DNA of 64,000 nucleotides, taken from NCBI RefSeq assembly GCF_023898315.1, contig NC_064617.1, positions 619,991,000 to 620,054,999 of the forward strand. The letters are read 5' to 3'. Every line of letters begins with the position of its first letter. Positions within the stretch are counted from its first letter, which is position 1. The notes under the pieces are model-generated. The model was given only the letters and a program-made list of their open reading frames with translations. It was not told where the DNA came from and did not search any database. The translations under genes were made by a program, and so were the position numbers. The stretch is from Schistocerca nitens (lineage: Eukaryota; Arthropoda; Insecta; Orthoptera; Acrididae). This document shows, in pieces, positions 23,813 through 34,635 of the stretch.

Positions 23813-25250
23813 CTACTGATGGCCTTGGGAGAGCCAGTCATGACAAAACTCTACCATCTGGTGAGCAAGATGTATGAGACAGGCGAAATACCCACAGACT
23901 TCAAGAAGAATATACTAATTCCAATACCAAAGAAAGCAGGTGTTGACAGATGTGAAAATTACCGAACTATCAGTTTAATAAGTCACAGCTGCAAAATGCT
24001 AACGCGAATTCTTTACAGACGAATGGAAAAACTGGTAGAAGCGGACCTCGGGGAAGATCAGTTTGGATTCCGTAGAAATGTTGGAACACGTGAGGCAATA
24101 CTAACCTTACGACTTATCTTAGAAGAAAGATTAAGAAAAGGCAAACCTACGTTTCTAGCATTTGTAGACTTAGAGAAAGCTTTTGACAACGTTAACTGGA
24201 ATACTCTGTTTCAAATTCTGAAGGTGGCAGGGGTAAAATACAGGGAGCGAAAGGCTATTTACAATTTGTACAGAAACCAGATGGCAGTTATAAGAGTCGA
24301 GGGGCATGAAAGGGAAGCAGTGGTTGGGAAAGGAGTGAGACAGGGTTGTAGCCTCTCCCCGATGTTATTCAATCTGTATATTGAGCAAGCAGTAAAGGAA
24401 ACAAAAGAAAAATTCAGAGTAGGTATTAAAATTCATGGAGAAGAAGTAAAAACTTTGAGGTTCGCCGATGACATTGTAATTCTGTCAGAGACAGCAAAGG
24501 ACTTGGAAGAGCAGTTGAACGGAATGGACAGTGTCTTGAAAGGAGGATATAAGATGAACATCAACAAAAGCAAAACGAGGATAATGGAATGTAGTCAAAT
24601 TAAATCGGGTGATGCTGAGGGGATTAGATTAGGAAATGAGATACTTAAAGTAGTAAAGGAGTTTTGCTATTTAGGGAGTAAAATAACTGATGATGGTCGA
24701 AGTAGAGAGGATATAAAATGTAGACTGGCAATGGCAAGGAAATCGTTTCTGAAGAAGAGAAATTTGTTAACATCGAGTATAGATTTAAGTGTCAGGAAGT
24801 CGTTTCTGAAAGTATTTGTATGGAGTGTAGCCATGTATGGAAGTGAAACATGGACGATAACCAGTTTGGACAAGAAGAGAATAGAAACTTTCGAAATGTG
24901 GTGCTACAGAAGAATACTGAAGATAAGGTGGGTAGATCACGTAACTAATGAGGAGGTATTGAATAGGATTGGGGAGAAGAGAAGTTTGTGGCACAACTTG
25001 ACTAGAAGAAGGGATCGGTTGGTAGGACATGTTTTGAGGCATCAAGGGATCACAAATTTAGCATTGGAGGGCAGCGTGGAGGGTAAAAATCGTAGAGGGT
25101 GACCAAGAGATGAATACACTAAGCAGATTCAGAAGGATGTAGGTTGCAGTAGGTACTGGGAGATGAAGAAGCTTGCACAGGATAGAGTAGCATGGAGAGC
25201 TGCATCAAACCAGTCTCAGGACTGAAGACCACAACAACAACAATAACAAA
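23813..25250 (+). mobile_element. RTE-like LINE, 5'-truncated copy 1
   Basis: The copy starts abruptly within ORF2, upstream of the RT fingers, and runs to a 3' UTR ending CAGGACTGAAGACCACAA followed by a (CAA)n-like tail. Copies 2 and others at 25350, 40110, 52085 and 63040 share protein words with it, so this family is abundant here. The loss of the 5' half including the endonuclease is the normal outcome of incomplete reverse transcription. Confidence 0.9.
23819..25102 (+). CDS. LINE reverse transcriptase, nearly intact
   Basis: A 427-codon frame containing a complete RT domain: NYRTISLISHSCKMLTRIL (about residue 50), GEDQFGFRRNVGTREAI, FVDLEKAFDNVNW (first catalytic Asp), GVRQGCSLSPMLFNLYIE, and the active-site box LRFADDIVIL (about residue 215-225). 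A C-terminal part follows with GSKITDDGRS, AMYGSETWT and RRRDRLVGHVLRH. It matches the RTE-type ORF2 C terminus. The frame ends at TGA (25100-25102) within what should be GRPRDEYTKQIQKDVG, which continues in frame beyond; a single CGA-to-TGA change would explain this. The N-terminal endonuclease is missing, so the product is not a full ORF2p. Confidence 0.88.
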   Translation: MALGEPVMTKLYHLVSKMYETGEIPTDFKKNILIPIPKKAGVDRCENYRTISLISHSCKMLTRILYRRMEKLVEADLGEDQFGFRRNVGTREAILTLRLILEERLRKGKPTFLAFVDLEKAFDNVNWNTLFQILKVAGVKYRERKAIYNLYRNQMAVIRVEGHEREAVVGKGVRQGCSLSPMLFNLYIEQAVKETKEKFRVGIKIHGEEVKTLRFADDIVILSETAKDLEEQLNGMDSVLKGGYKMNINKSKTRIMECSQIKSGDAEGIRLGNEILKVVKEFCYLGSKITDDGRSREDIKCRLAMARKSFLKKRNLLTSSIDLSVRKSFLKVFVWSVAMYGSETWTITSLDKKRIETFEMWCYRRILKIRWVDHVTNEEVLNRIGEKRSLWHNLTRRRDRLVGHVLRHQGITNLALEGSVEGKNRRG

Positions 25251-25349
25251 ACTTCTTCGAGAGCCAGCATATCTACTAGGGACGACCGTACCAAAATTGC
25301 GGCAGTAGCTACTGAGATTGGCCTTTGCATACAGACAGAAAGTATAATT

Positions 25350-27115
25350 TATGATACGCAGTGCTACAAATTAATTACATAAACAGAAGAGGAAGTTGAT
25401 GTAGATGAGATAACAGAGCACTGAAATATCTAAATCGAAACAAGACCCCGGAAGTAGACTACATTCTCTAGGAGCTACTGATAATCTTCAGAGAGAGCCA
25501 TTAACAATATTCTTCATTTTGTGTGCAAGATGTATGAAACGGGTGTTATACCTTCAGACTTCAAGAAGAATATAATAATTCTAGTTCTAAAGGAAGCAGG
25601 TGAAGACAGATGTGAATATTACTGAAATATCAGTTTTATTAGTAATGGTTGCAAAATACTAACACGAATTCTTTACACAAGAATGGAAAAACTGCTAGAA
25701 ACCAAGCTCGGGAAAGAACAGTTTAGATTCCGGAGAAATACAGGAACGCGCAGCGAAATACTGACCCTACGGCTTCTCTTAAAAGACAGGTTCAGGAAAG
25801 GCAAACCTACGTTAATAGCGTTTGTAGACTTAGAGAAAACTTTTATCAGTGATGGCTGGAATACTCTTTTTTGAAATTTTGAAGGCATTACAGGTAAAAT
25901 ACAGGGAGCGAAAGGCTATTTACAACTTGTACGGAAACCAGACAGCAGTTGTAAGAGTCGAGGCGCGTGAAAGGCAAGCAGTGGTTGAGAAGAGAGTGAG
26001 ACAGTCTTGTAACCTATCGCCGATGTTATTTAGTATGTACTTTGAGCAAGCAGTAAAGGAAACGAAACAAAAATCTGGAGGTGGAAAAACATTCAGGGGG
26101 AAAAAATAGAAACTTTGACATTTGTCCATAACATTGCAATTCTGTCAGAGACAGCGAAGTTCTTGGAAGAGCGTCGGGCGTAATGGGCAATGTCTTGAAA
26201 GTAGGATATAAGATGAACATCAACAAAAGCAAAACAAGGGTGATGGAATGTAGTGAAATTAAGTCAGGTGATACTGAGGGAACTAAATTAGGAAATCATT
26301 TGGAAATTCATGGTGAGTCCCTATGGGACCGAAGTGCAGAGGTCATCGGTCCCTAGGCTTACATACTACTTACACTAAGGGTAACACACACGCCCATGTC
26401 CGAGGGAGGATTCGGATCTCCGACGGGGGCAGCCGCGCGAACCGTGGCAAGGTGCCTGAGACCACGCGGCTACCCCGCACGGCACTAAATTAGGAAGCGA
26501 GGAAATTATAGTAGATGAGTTTTGCTATTTCGGTAGCAAGGTAACATATGGTGGTCGAAGTAGATGAAATACAAAAGGTAGACCGTCAGCGGCAAGACAA
26601 GCGATTCTGGAGAAATTTGTTAACATCGAATATAGATTTGAATTTTTGGAAGTCACTTCTGAAAGTATTTTTACGGAGTGTAGCCATGTATGGAAGTGAA
26701 ACATGGACGACAAATAGTTTAGACAAGAAGAGAATAGAAGGTTTTGAAACTACCAAAAAGTACTGAAGATTTGATAGGTAGAATACGTAACTAATGAGAC
26801 GGTACTGAATAGAATTGGGGAGAAAACAAGTCTGTATCCCAGTTTCACTAAAGCAAGGGATCGGTTGGTAAGACACATTCTGATAAATCAAAAGATGACC
26901 AAATTAGTACTGGAGGGAAGTGTGTGTTTGTGGGGTGGGGGTGGGGGTGGGGGAGGTAGTAAAAACCGTGGAGGTAGGCCAATAGACGAATACAAAAACC
27001 TGATTCAGGTAGTAGGTTGCAGTAGCTATTTGGAGATGAAAAGGCTTTCACAGTGTACAGTAGCATGCGGAGCTGCATCAGACCAGTTTTCGGCCTGAAG
27101 ACCACAACAATAACA
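25350..27115 (+). mobile_element. RTE-like LINE, decayed copy 2, split by a SINE
   Basis: Matches copy 1 from slightly further upstream (EEEVDVDEI at about 25390) to the AAGACCACAA tail at about 27105. RT pieces read LGKEQFRFRRNTGTR, LIAFVDLEKTF, SCNLSPMLFSMYFEQ and, after shifts, SVAMYGSETWT. The FADD box has decayed (TFVHNIAIL-like). Frames break at least five times. Near 26930-26965 it carries a G-rich insert with several runs of five Gs, absent from copy 1. Confidence 0.88.
26295..26483 (-). mobile_element. tRNA-derived SINE, family 1 variant, inside LINE copy 2
   Basis: Reverse-strand head with box B near 26405-26420 (degenerate, GGAGATCCGAATCC) and body with CCCATAGGGAC. Perfect target duplication ACTAAATTAGGAA at 26282-26294 and 26484-26496. 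Confidence 0.92.
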
Positions 27116-27249
27116 ATAGTGATGCATTTTCATCGCTCTGCTCTTACGACCTAACCGCACAAAATATATATTGATCAAGACATATCATTATAATATCGAT
27201 TCACTGAGGCAAGTAATCCCTTATGTACGGGTCGAGCGTGCGTTTCACT

Positions 27250-28740
27250 GTCTTTTTCGGTTTGTCAGTCAGAGGATGTGATGTCAGCTTCGATTGGAGG
27301 AAACTCGAGAAAAAGTGATGGCACTGATACCCCATGGTGCAAAAAATGGGTCAGATCGCTGTTACAGAAGCAAGGAAAAGAAAGCATACCAAATTTAAAC
27401 GAACGCAAAATCCCAAAGATTGGCAAAGTTTTGCAGAAGTTCGAAATACAGCGCGTACTTCAATGCGAGATGCTTTAATAATTTCCACAACGAAACTTTG
27501 TCTCGGAATCTGGCAGAAAACTGAAAGACATTCTGGTCATACATGAAGCACACCTGTGGCAAGACGCAATCAATACCTTCACTGCGTGATAACAACGGTG
27601 AAGTCACTGATGACAGAAGAAGACGAAGTAAATATTCCTCAGTTGCAAACTAGAACAACTGCCAAGATCAGAAACATAGAAGTAGATATTCTCGCTGTAA
27701 CAAAGCAGCTTGAATCACTTAATAAAGGCAATGCTTCCGGTCCAGATTGTATACCAGTCAGCTTCTTTTCAGAGTAATTGCAAAATGATTTAGATGAGAT
27801 ATCTGTATGGTGCGAAAAGTGGCATTTGACCCTGAATATAGAAAAGTGTGAAGTTATTCATTTGAGTACGAAAAGGAATCCGCTAAATTTCGATTACGCG
27901 TTAAGTCACACAAATCTGAAGGCTGTAACCTCAACTAAATACTTAGGGATTACAGTGGCCGAGTGGTTCTAGGCTCTACAGTCTGAAACCGCGCGACCAC
28001 TACGGTCGCAGGTTCGAATCCTGCTTCTTGCATGGATGTGTGTGATGTCTTTAGGTTAGTTTGGTTTAAATAGTTCTACGTTCTTGGGGACTGATGACCT
28101 CAGAAGTTCATTTCCATAGTGCTCAGAGCCATTTGAAACATTTTTTCAGGGATTACAATTACAAATAACCTAAGTTGGAACGATCACATAGATAAAGTTG
28201 TAGGTAGAGCAAACCAAAGACTGCGATTCTTTGGCAGAACACTTAGAAGGTGCAACAGGTCTACTAAAGAGTCTGCTTACACCATGCTTGTCCGCCCTAT
28301 TCTGGAGTATTACTGTACTGTGTAGGATACGCATTAAGTGGGACCGGCGGATGACATCGAGAAAGTTCAAAGAAGGGAAGCTCGTTTTTTATTATCGCGA
28401 AATAGGGGAGACAGTGCCACAGACATGATACGTGAATTGGAGTGGCAATCATTAAAACAAAGGCGCTTATCGTCGTGAAGGGATGTTCTCATGAAGTTTC
28501 AATCACCAGTTTTCTCCTTCGATTTCGGAAACATTCTGTTGGCACCCACCTACATAGGGAGAAATGATCATCACGGTAAAATAAATCAGGGCTCGCACAG
28601 AAAATTAAAGTGCTCGTTTTTCCCGCGCGCCCTTCGAAAGTGGAACGGCAGAGAGACTGCTTGAAGATAGTTCATTGAACCCTCTGCCAGGCACTTTATT
28701 GTGAATAGCAGACTAATCACGTGGATGAAGAAGTATTTGT
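27250..28740 (+). mobile_element. CR1-like LINE with RT core deleted, split by a SINE
   Basis: 27290-27560 matches the 18055 copy (DGTDTPWCKKWVRSLLQKQ). 27640-27775 ends at KGNASGPDCIPVSFFSE, the start of RT. At 27776 the sequence jumps directly to QNDLDEISVWCEKWHLTLN, which lies after the catalytic FADD box, so the palm is deleted. The frame continues past the SINE with SWNDHIDKVVGRANQRLRFFGRTLR and ends with RALRKWNG and a GAACCCTCTGCCAGGCACTT tail. Confidence 0.85.
27955..28147 (+). mobile_element. tRNA-derived SINE, family 1, inside CR1-like LINE
   Basis: Head GTGGCCGAGTGGTTCTAGGC, box B GGTTCGAATCC, body ending GCTCAGAGCCATTTGA plus a T-rich tail. Target duplication AGGGATTACA at 27945-27954 and 28148-28157. 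Confidence 0.94.
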
Positions 28741-29326
28741 GTGAACAAGCACATTCCTGATGGCCGTTGAAGGAAGAAGACCTGGTCCGAGCACATTCGA
28801 TGGGCCATGCTACGAGATGTGTAATTGCTATTGAAAATCTTCGTTATTCATTACTGATGTTGCCCTTGGCCATTTGAATATCTCTCGTTTAACAAGAGGG
28901 TATAGATGTTGAGATGAACTCTCAGCCATTGAAGTTTTATTCTGTCCGCTTCGCGACGGGTGACGATATTCTGTGGAACTAGTAGGCCATAAGTTTCGTG
29001 AGTTAGGTGTCTTTCGCAACAATTCCTATTCTGTGTATTAATTATCGATTGAAATCATACTCTGCCGTTAATATGATTGCAGGATGGCGGTTAGTTAGTG
29101 TTGGCGAGTCCTGTACTTGATTCACAACTTGTTTCATGGCCGACTAGTAATTCGAAACATTATCAAGAAAACATAGAAATATTTGATTTTTATAAACTTC
29201 TTGCAATATCTCTGCATGCGTTTTCACTGTTACTGTAACCAGTATTTCTGTAAAACTCGCTGATGAGTCAAACATGGTCTCATGTTCTGTGCTGCTGCCC
29301 ATACCTATATGATAATAAGCCGGGCG
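28741..29326. other. No gene seen
   Basis: Short frames only; no repeat recognised. Confidence 0.5.
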
Positions 29327-30713
29327 GTTATAATTAAAGTGCATCTTCTCGCGTGCGGTCCAGTGTGAGGTACCATTATCGTATGGAACCGATTTCCACT
29401 GGAAAGTTTTTGGTTCAAATGGCTCTGAGCACTATGGGACTTAACATCTATGGTCATCAGTCCCCTAGAACTTAGAACTACTTAAACCTAACTAACCTAA
29501 GGACATCACACAACACCCAGTCATCACGAGGCAGAGAAAATCCCTGACCCCGCCGGGAATCGAACCCGGGAACCCGGGAACGGGAAGCGAGAACACTACC
29601 GCACGACGGACGGAAAGTTTTTGTTCCAGTTTCGACACCAGGTGCAAATCTGGCGCTGTACGCTGTTTGTATGACGGTATAACATCCAAGCTGTCACTTG
29701 ACAAGCTATAGCGTGAATGAACAGTATCGCTATTGAGAACATTGGTACCTGTGAAAGTTCCAGATGGTGCAGCATCTGAAACTGCATGATTCGCAGCAAT
29801 GTTATGAATTTGCTTTTCGGTTTCTGGGACGGAACAAAGTTGATCACATGTGGCTGGGCAATATTCTATGGAATGACGAGTGCAGTGGATACACAGAACC
29901 GCCGAATTTGGGGTACTGTTATCTCACTTGCTGCGCGCGACGAGCCATTGCATGTTGTTATCACTCAGGTGTGGATTCACAAGCACCTTCATTCTCGGTC
30001 AGTTCTTCTTTTGAAGAAAGTAGAACCAGAAGGCCTATCAGATGTACTGCGACGTTTGCACGTTATCGAGACCTCCTTGTATCGTACAGCACGCGATTCT
30101 TGCTTTGGAAGAGCGCAACCGTGTGGAAACCACTGTTTATAAGCAAGGTGGGATAACACCTCATGTCACTCGCCCAGTGAAAGATATGCTTAATGCGACC
30201 TTTCTCGAACGTATTATCTCCAAAGTTTTTTCCAGATACGTGACCTTCAAGATAATCTGATATGAATCCATATTATTTTTGGTTCTGGGAATATCTGACA
30301 GCATTTACGAAGGACACGTTCGGTCTCTAGCTGATCTGAAGGTTATTACACAGGAAATACTTTGTTCTGATTCCACAGGAACTTCCGTGAGCAACTTGAT
30401 TACGTCGTTTGACGGATGTGACATCTCATCGGTGTGGTCCTCATATTGAACAAATTGTGTAAGTGGCGGTTAATAATAAAATCAACATTATGACTTTCTC
30501 ACTTGTCTGTGCTTTTCTGCCTTCATCCATTTCTGTAGGTCTTCCTTACATTCAAAGCGCCGAATCCACACCAAGTGGACAAATTGGAACAAATTTTTTT
30601 CCAGAGTAAAACGGTTCAACTTTAACACATTAGACTGTCTACCAAGTTTCGTTGCCATATGATAATTACAGCGCACACTGGACTTCTGTGAATAGCTGCA
30701 CTTTAATTATAAC
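29327..30713 (+). mobile_element. Tc1/mariner-superfamily transposon, complete ends, SINE inside
   Basis: The ends form imperfect inverted repeats about 60 bp long: GTTATAATTAAAGTGCA at 29327 and its complement TGCACTTTAATTATAAC ending at 30713, each with a GTCCAGTGTG block further in. Removing the SINE leaves about 1.18 kb. Between lies a plus-strand transposase remnant in shifting frames: an LALEERNRVETTVY phrase, then ITPHVTRPVKDMLNATF around the second Asp region, and EGHVRSLADLK near the C terminus. Stops and frameshifts are frequent; not functional. Confidence 0.8.
29412..29611 (-). mobile_element. Chimeric SINE: family-1 tail with family-2 head
   Basis: From the tail end (29412) to about 29508 it is family 1 (TTCAAATGGCTCTGAGCAC ... 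CCTAAGGACATCACAC). From about 29509 it matches the family seen at 39582 and 63664 (CACAACACCCAGTC, GAGAAAATCCC, CCGGGAATCGAACCCGGG). Target duplication GGAAAGTTTTT at 29401-29411 and 29612-29622 shows it moved as one unit. Confidence 0.88.
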
Positions 30714-30959
30714 TCATTGGTGTGTAAAACAGGTTGTAAAGATATAAGTTCACCGTCTCCTCCCGATCAACTTCGTTGATTTCAGCCAAATTTGATACAC
30801 ATACTGCTTGTTATTTGAGAATCACAGCTGTGGAAGTTAGAACCTCCTAGCTCTCTTAAGAGCAAGGATACCATAAGAAAGGGGCTTTTCAAACACCCTG
30901 ACAGCCCTGAAAAAAAGGGTTGTAGTATTGGCATGTGCAACAGAGGTTACACGTGCGGA
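30714..30959. other. Short spacer, no gene
   Basis: Nothing recognised. Confidence 0.4.
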
Positions 30960-31500
30960 TGGGCAAACTGAGCACAGAGAGAAGGAGCGGAGATGGCAGC
31001 GAGAGAAGGGGAAATGGAAAGAGATAAGGGAGAGGAGGCGATGGACAGACAACGAAGGGGGAGTTGGGGGTGGACATAGAGGTGTTGGAGGAGATAAGAC
31101 ATAGAGTAGGGAAGAGGGGATGGGCAGATGTTGAAGTGGATAGAGAAAGAGTGGGGCGGAGGAGATGGACATAAAGAGAGGGGGAAGGAGGAGGCGAACG
31201 CAGAGAGTGGGAAGGAGGATATTGACAGACAGTAGGAAGGAGGAGATCGAAGAGAAACTGGGAAGGAGGAGATTGGCAGATAGAATGTGGAGGAGATGGA
31301 CCGAGAGAGATCAGTGGAGGGTACGGACAGAGGGAGGGGAGGAAGAGATAGTCAGAGACGTGTAAGGACATCAGGAGGAGAAGTAAGTCGACAGAGATAG
31401 GGGGAGGAGGAGATGTACACAGACACCAGGGAGGAGGAGATGAACAAAAAGGAATGAGTTGGTCTTAGTGAGGTGGAGGATGAGATGGAGATAGGGTTGC
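30960..31500. repeat. Polypurine GA-rich minisatellite
   Basis: About 540 bp almost free of pyrimidines on the plus strand apart from isolated ACA or T bases. A degenerate unit of roughly 25-35 bp recurs: GGAGGAGATGGACAGAGAG-like words at about 31035, 31165, 31215, 31257, 31295, 31405 and 31435. Long frames over it on both strands (for example 30889-31371, reverse, Ser/Pro-rich) are compositional artefacts. Confidence 0.8.
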
Positions 31501-31809
31501 TGGACATAGAGAAATGGGAAGTAGTGGGAGAAATGAGGTGTACAGCATCTGTGTCGAATGTGATGAAGATGTCGCGAAAAGGCTGGCTGAATAATAAAAC
31601 CGACAATTTGTAGGGACGGGTTCCAGACTGGAAATTGGGAGAAGAAGGTCCTTTAAACATGTGTCTGGGAAAGCAACGTTGCCATTGTAGATGGTGCTGA
31701 CGAGTAAAAGTTCCTCTGACTACGTGCCGTGTGTTTCTTGCGTGTAGAATGTTATGTGACTGACGCAGTGTACTGTAAGCAACAGAGTGTCCCGGTAATC
31801 ATGTCGGGA
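31501..31809. other. No gene seen
   Basis: Transition out of the polypurine array; nothing recognised. Confidence 0.4.
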
Positions 31810-33150
31810 ATAAGCCAAGATGATGTTTGTGTATGGCCAGACAGATGGAAACGGTCGAAATGCAGCACGGCTGCACCAAAATAAGTACCCCCACAGACCC
31901 CAACCACATCACACAACATTTCAAGTGCTGTTTGGGGCTTTGTGTAACCTTAGGTCCTTTCAGACAGACGAACGTATAGAGAGGCGGTGCACTGTGCATA
32001 CACTGGATTTGGAGGACAGAGTTCCACAGGATACTGAGATGAACCCGAGTACAAGGTCTAGCCAAGGGTCCCACCATTATGGTGTAAACCAGAGTTCGAC
32101 TATGGGTATCATGCAAAACAACCGCTACTGTCCCTTCCACGTGCAATGGTTCAAATGGTTCTGAGCACTATGGGACTTAGCTTCTGAGGTCATCAGTCCC
32201 CCAGAACTTAGAGCTACTTAAACCTAACTAACCTAAGGACATAACACACATCCATGCCCGAGGCAGGATTCGAACCTGCGACCGTGGCGGTCACGCGGTT
32301 CCAGACTGTAGCACCTAGAACCGCTCGGTGACTCCGGCCGGCTTCCACGTACAATGATTGTAAGGATTATCAGCAGCGGGTTTCCCTCTACGGAAAGGAT
32401 TTTGTCGATGGTTTTTGCACCAGACCATCAAAATTATGGGATTTTTGTCATCAGTCCTGTTTACCGACGAAGAAACCTGCACCAGACCTGGCATCATCAG
32501 TCTGCATAACCGTCACCTCTAAGCTGCAGACAGTTCTCAGGGAATGGTTGAGGCGTCTCATCAGTATCGGTTTAGTATCAATGTATGGGCAGGGTATCTT
32601 GGCTACCACATTCTTGGACCGATTACTATACCAAAACGCCTCGATGGAGGAGCGTACCTGGACTTCCTGCGGAATATTCTGCCTGGCCTGCTAGAGAATG
32701 TGCCTTTGTCAACTGGTTATGTGATTTCAGCAAGACACAGCACCACCCCACTTCCACAATACAGTTCACCTGCACGTCAACACCATCTTCCTCAGACAAT
32801 GTATAGGATGCGGAGGTCCTTAGCATGGCCTGCTAAATCACCGGATTTCAACACCTGAATTTTTACATTTAGGAGCACGTGAAAAGCGTTGTGTATGCTA
32901 AACCAGATCCTTATGCGATGACCCTTCAAAAGCGTGTTCACAATAACTGTGACGTTATGTGCAGAGAGGCCGGAACGTGGGAAACAATGTAGCAGTCCAT
33001 GATGTGACGTGTGAATGCGTGCATCTCATTCCAGGGAGGCCAGTTGAAACATATGCTGTGGTGTACATGTGACACAGCTCTAGACTGTGCTCTGGACTAT
33101 ATGTGGTCGTGCACGCACACCGTCCATTTCCAGACACATGTTCATAGGAC
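31810..33150 (+). pseudogene. DDE transposase pseudogene (DUF4817-like N terminus), SINE inside
   Basis: 31819-32130 encodes a helix-turn-helix N terminus in the style of arthropod DUF4817 proteins: MMFVYGQTDGNGRNAARLHQ, then HPHHTTF-like residues, then a homeodomain-like GVNQSSTMGIM. After the SINE, 32544-32858 carries the catalytic part: HQYRFSINVWAGYLG, PITIPKRLDGGAYLDFLRNI, and in another frame WPAKSPDFNT. The C terminus near 33000-33060 reads VNACISFQGGQLKHML. This order matches a widespread arthropod Tc1/mariner-superfamily (DDE_3) transposase. The expected D-G-APAH segment is scrambled by a shift near 32720-32760. Confidence 0.78.
32149..32341 (-). mobile_element. tRNA-derived SINE, family 1
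   Basis: Reverse-strand head (GCCGGCCGGAGTCACCGAGC), box B GGTTCGAATCC, tail GCTCAGAACCATTTGAA. Target duplication CTTCCACGTGCAATG at 32134-32148 and, with one mismatch, 32342-32356. It lies inside the transposase pseudogene. Confidence 0.93.
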
Positions 33151-33222
33151 CTTTTTTCTTTCTTTTCCAGTCAGGAACCCATCCTTGCAGTTTTTCGGTT
33201 TTATCATTCTTTACCCTATATA

Positions 33223-34635
33223 TACGAGTGTCATTCAAAAATTAAAGAGACAACTTCGTCTGGAGAAGAAAAGCTTTTATTTTTACAAAACAATATTTTT
33301 TCTACTTTTCAACATAATCCACTTGAACATTTATGCACTTCTTCCAACGGGCTACAAAGTTTTTTATTCCGGCTGGAAAGAACTCTTTATCTTGATATTT
33401 GAACCAATTTTCCACAGGCTGGCCGAAGTGGCCGTGCGGTTAAAGGCGCTGCAGTCTGGAACCGCAGGACCGCTACGGTCGCAGGTTCGAATCCTGCCTC
33501 GGGCATGGATGTTTGTGATGTCCTTAGGTTAGTTAGGTTTAACTAGTTCTAAGTTCTAGGGGACTAATGACCTCAGCAGTTGAGTCCCACAGTGCTCAGA
33601 GCCATTTTAACCATTTAGAGCCAATTTTCCACAAACTTTTTCACGTCGTCGTTGCCCTGGAACCTCGTCCATATAATGCCTTCTTCAGTGCACTAAACAA
33701 ATGGAAATCACTAGGTGCTAAATCAGGACTGTAAGGGGTATGAGGCAGTACTTCCCAGCCCATTTTTTCGATGGTTTCACGGGTTAGCTGAAAATATGAG
33801 GACGTGCGTTGTCTTGTTGGAGAATCACACCGATTCTCTGAGATCCACGACGTTTCTCCCTCATAGCTGGCTTCACCTCGTTTAAAAGCAAATCCGAGTA
33901 GTAATGGGCTGTTCATTGTACGCTGCTCTTCGAGATAATCACAACGAACTGGACCTTCAGCATCTCAAAACACCGTCAACATGGCTTTTCTTGCTGATGC
34001 TTGGGTTTTGAATTTTTTCTTGACATGTGAGATGATGTGTTTCCACTCCATCTTTGTGTTTTTAATTCTGGTTCACAATAGTGAATTCAATTTCATCACA
34101 AGTTAAAATTTTGTTGAGGAAGTGGTCACCTCCTCTTTCATAACGATCCCTTAGCTCTGTGCACACTCTCAACCTTTTTTCCTTGTGTAGCCGAGTCAAC
34201 TCCTTTGGGACCCATCTTGCACATGTTTTGCGGTACTTCAGCTTGTTACAGATAATGTTATGAACTGTACCAGCACTAACTTGAACCTTATCAACAATCA
34301 CTTCCACAGTCTCTCCGCGGTCGGCACAAATAATGTCATCAATTCGACTTTGAAGTGAGGGAGTTGAAACTGCAACGGGTCGGCCAGAACGGTGTTCGTC
34401 AGTCACTGTGTGGCGACCAGTTTTGAACTGTAAAAATTTGTGGGATTCATACAACCTTAACCATGAACTTCGGACATTCTACAGTATATATTCATTGGTT
34501 TCTCGCCTTCATCAAGTAAGAATCGAATAACAGAACGTTGTTTAACTAATGTGGATGTTTCAAGCGGTCTCGCTATCTTGTATTTTTGAGGTTATAAACA
34601 AAACACTGTTGATACATCAGCTGATCGGGGCTCAT
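33223..34635 (-). mobile_element. mariner transposon, degenerate, SINE inside
   Basis: The left end TACGAGTGTCATTCAAAAAT is a mariner-style terminal repeat. The right end is not found and probably truncated where the next LINE starts. Reverse-strand transposase: RSVIRFLLDEGEKP (first helix-turn-helix, about 34545-34490); TVTDEHRSGRPVAV, KLKYRKTCARWVPKEL and ILTCDEIEF (first catalytic Asp) at 34454-34062; and, after decayed sequence, SSYFQLTRETIEKMGWEVL and HTPYSPDLAPSDFHLF (third Asp) at 33916-33641. The frame has several shifts and stops. The middle Asp region reads ENRCDSPTRQRTSSYF, so the QDNARPH-type motif is destroyed. Confidence 0.85.
33417..33620 (+). mobile_element. tRNA-derived SINE, family 1, inside mariner
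   Basis: Head GGCCGAAGTGGCCGTGCGGT (box A), box B GGTTCGAATCC, body to GCTCAGAGCCATTTTAA. Perfect 13-bp target duplication CCAATTTTCCACA at 33404-33416 and 33621-33633. Confidence 0.95.

Noticed and set aside
30889-31371. Ser/Pro-rich reverse-strand frame of 160 codons
   Set aside because: Generated by the polypurine minisatellite; no stops because of composition.
33417-33500. tRNA-like sequences with A and B boxes (also in each other SINE)
   Set aside because: They are SINE heads with target duplications and SINE bodies, not free tRNA genes.
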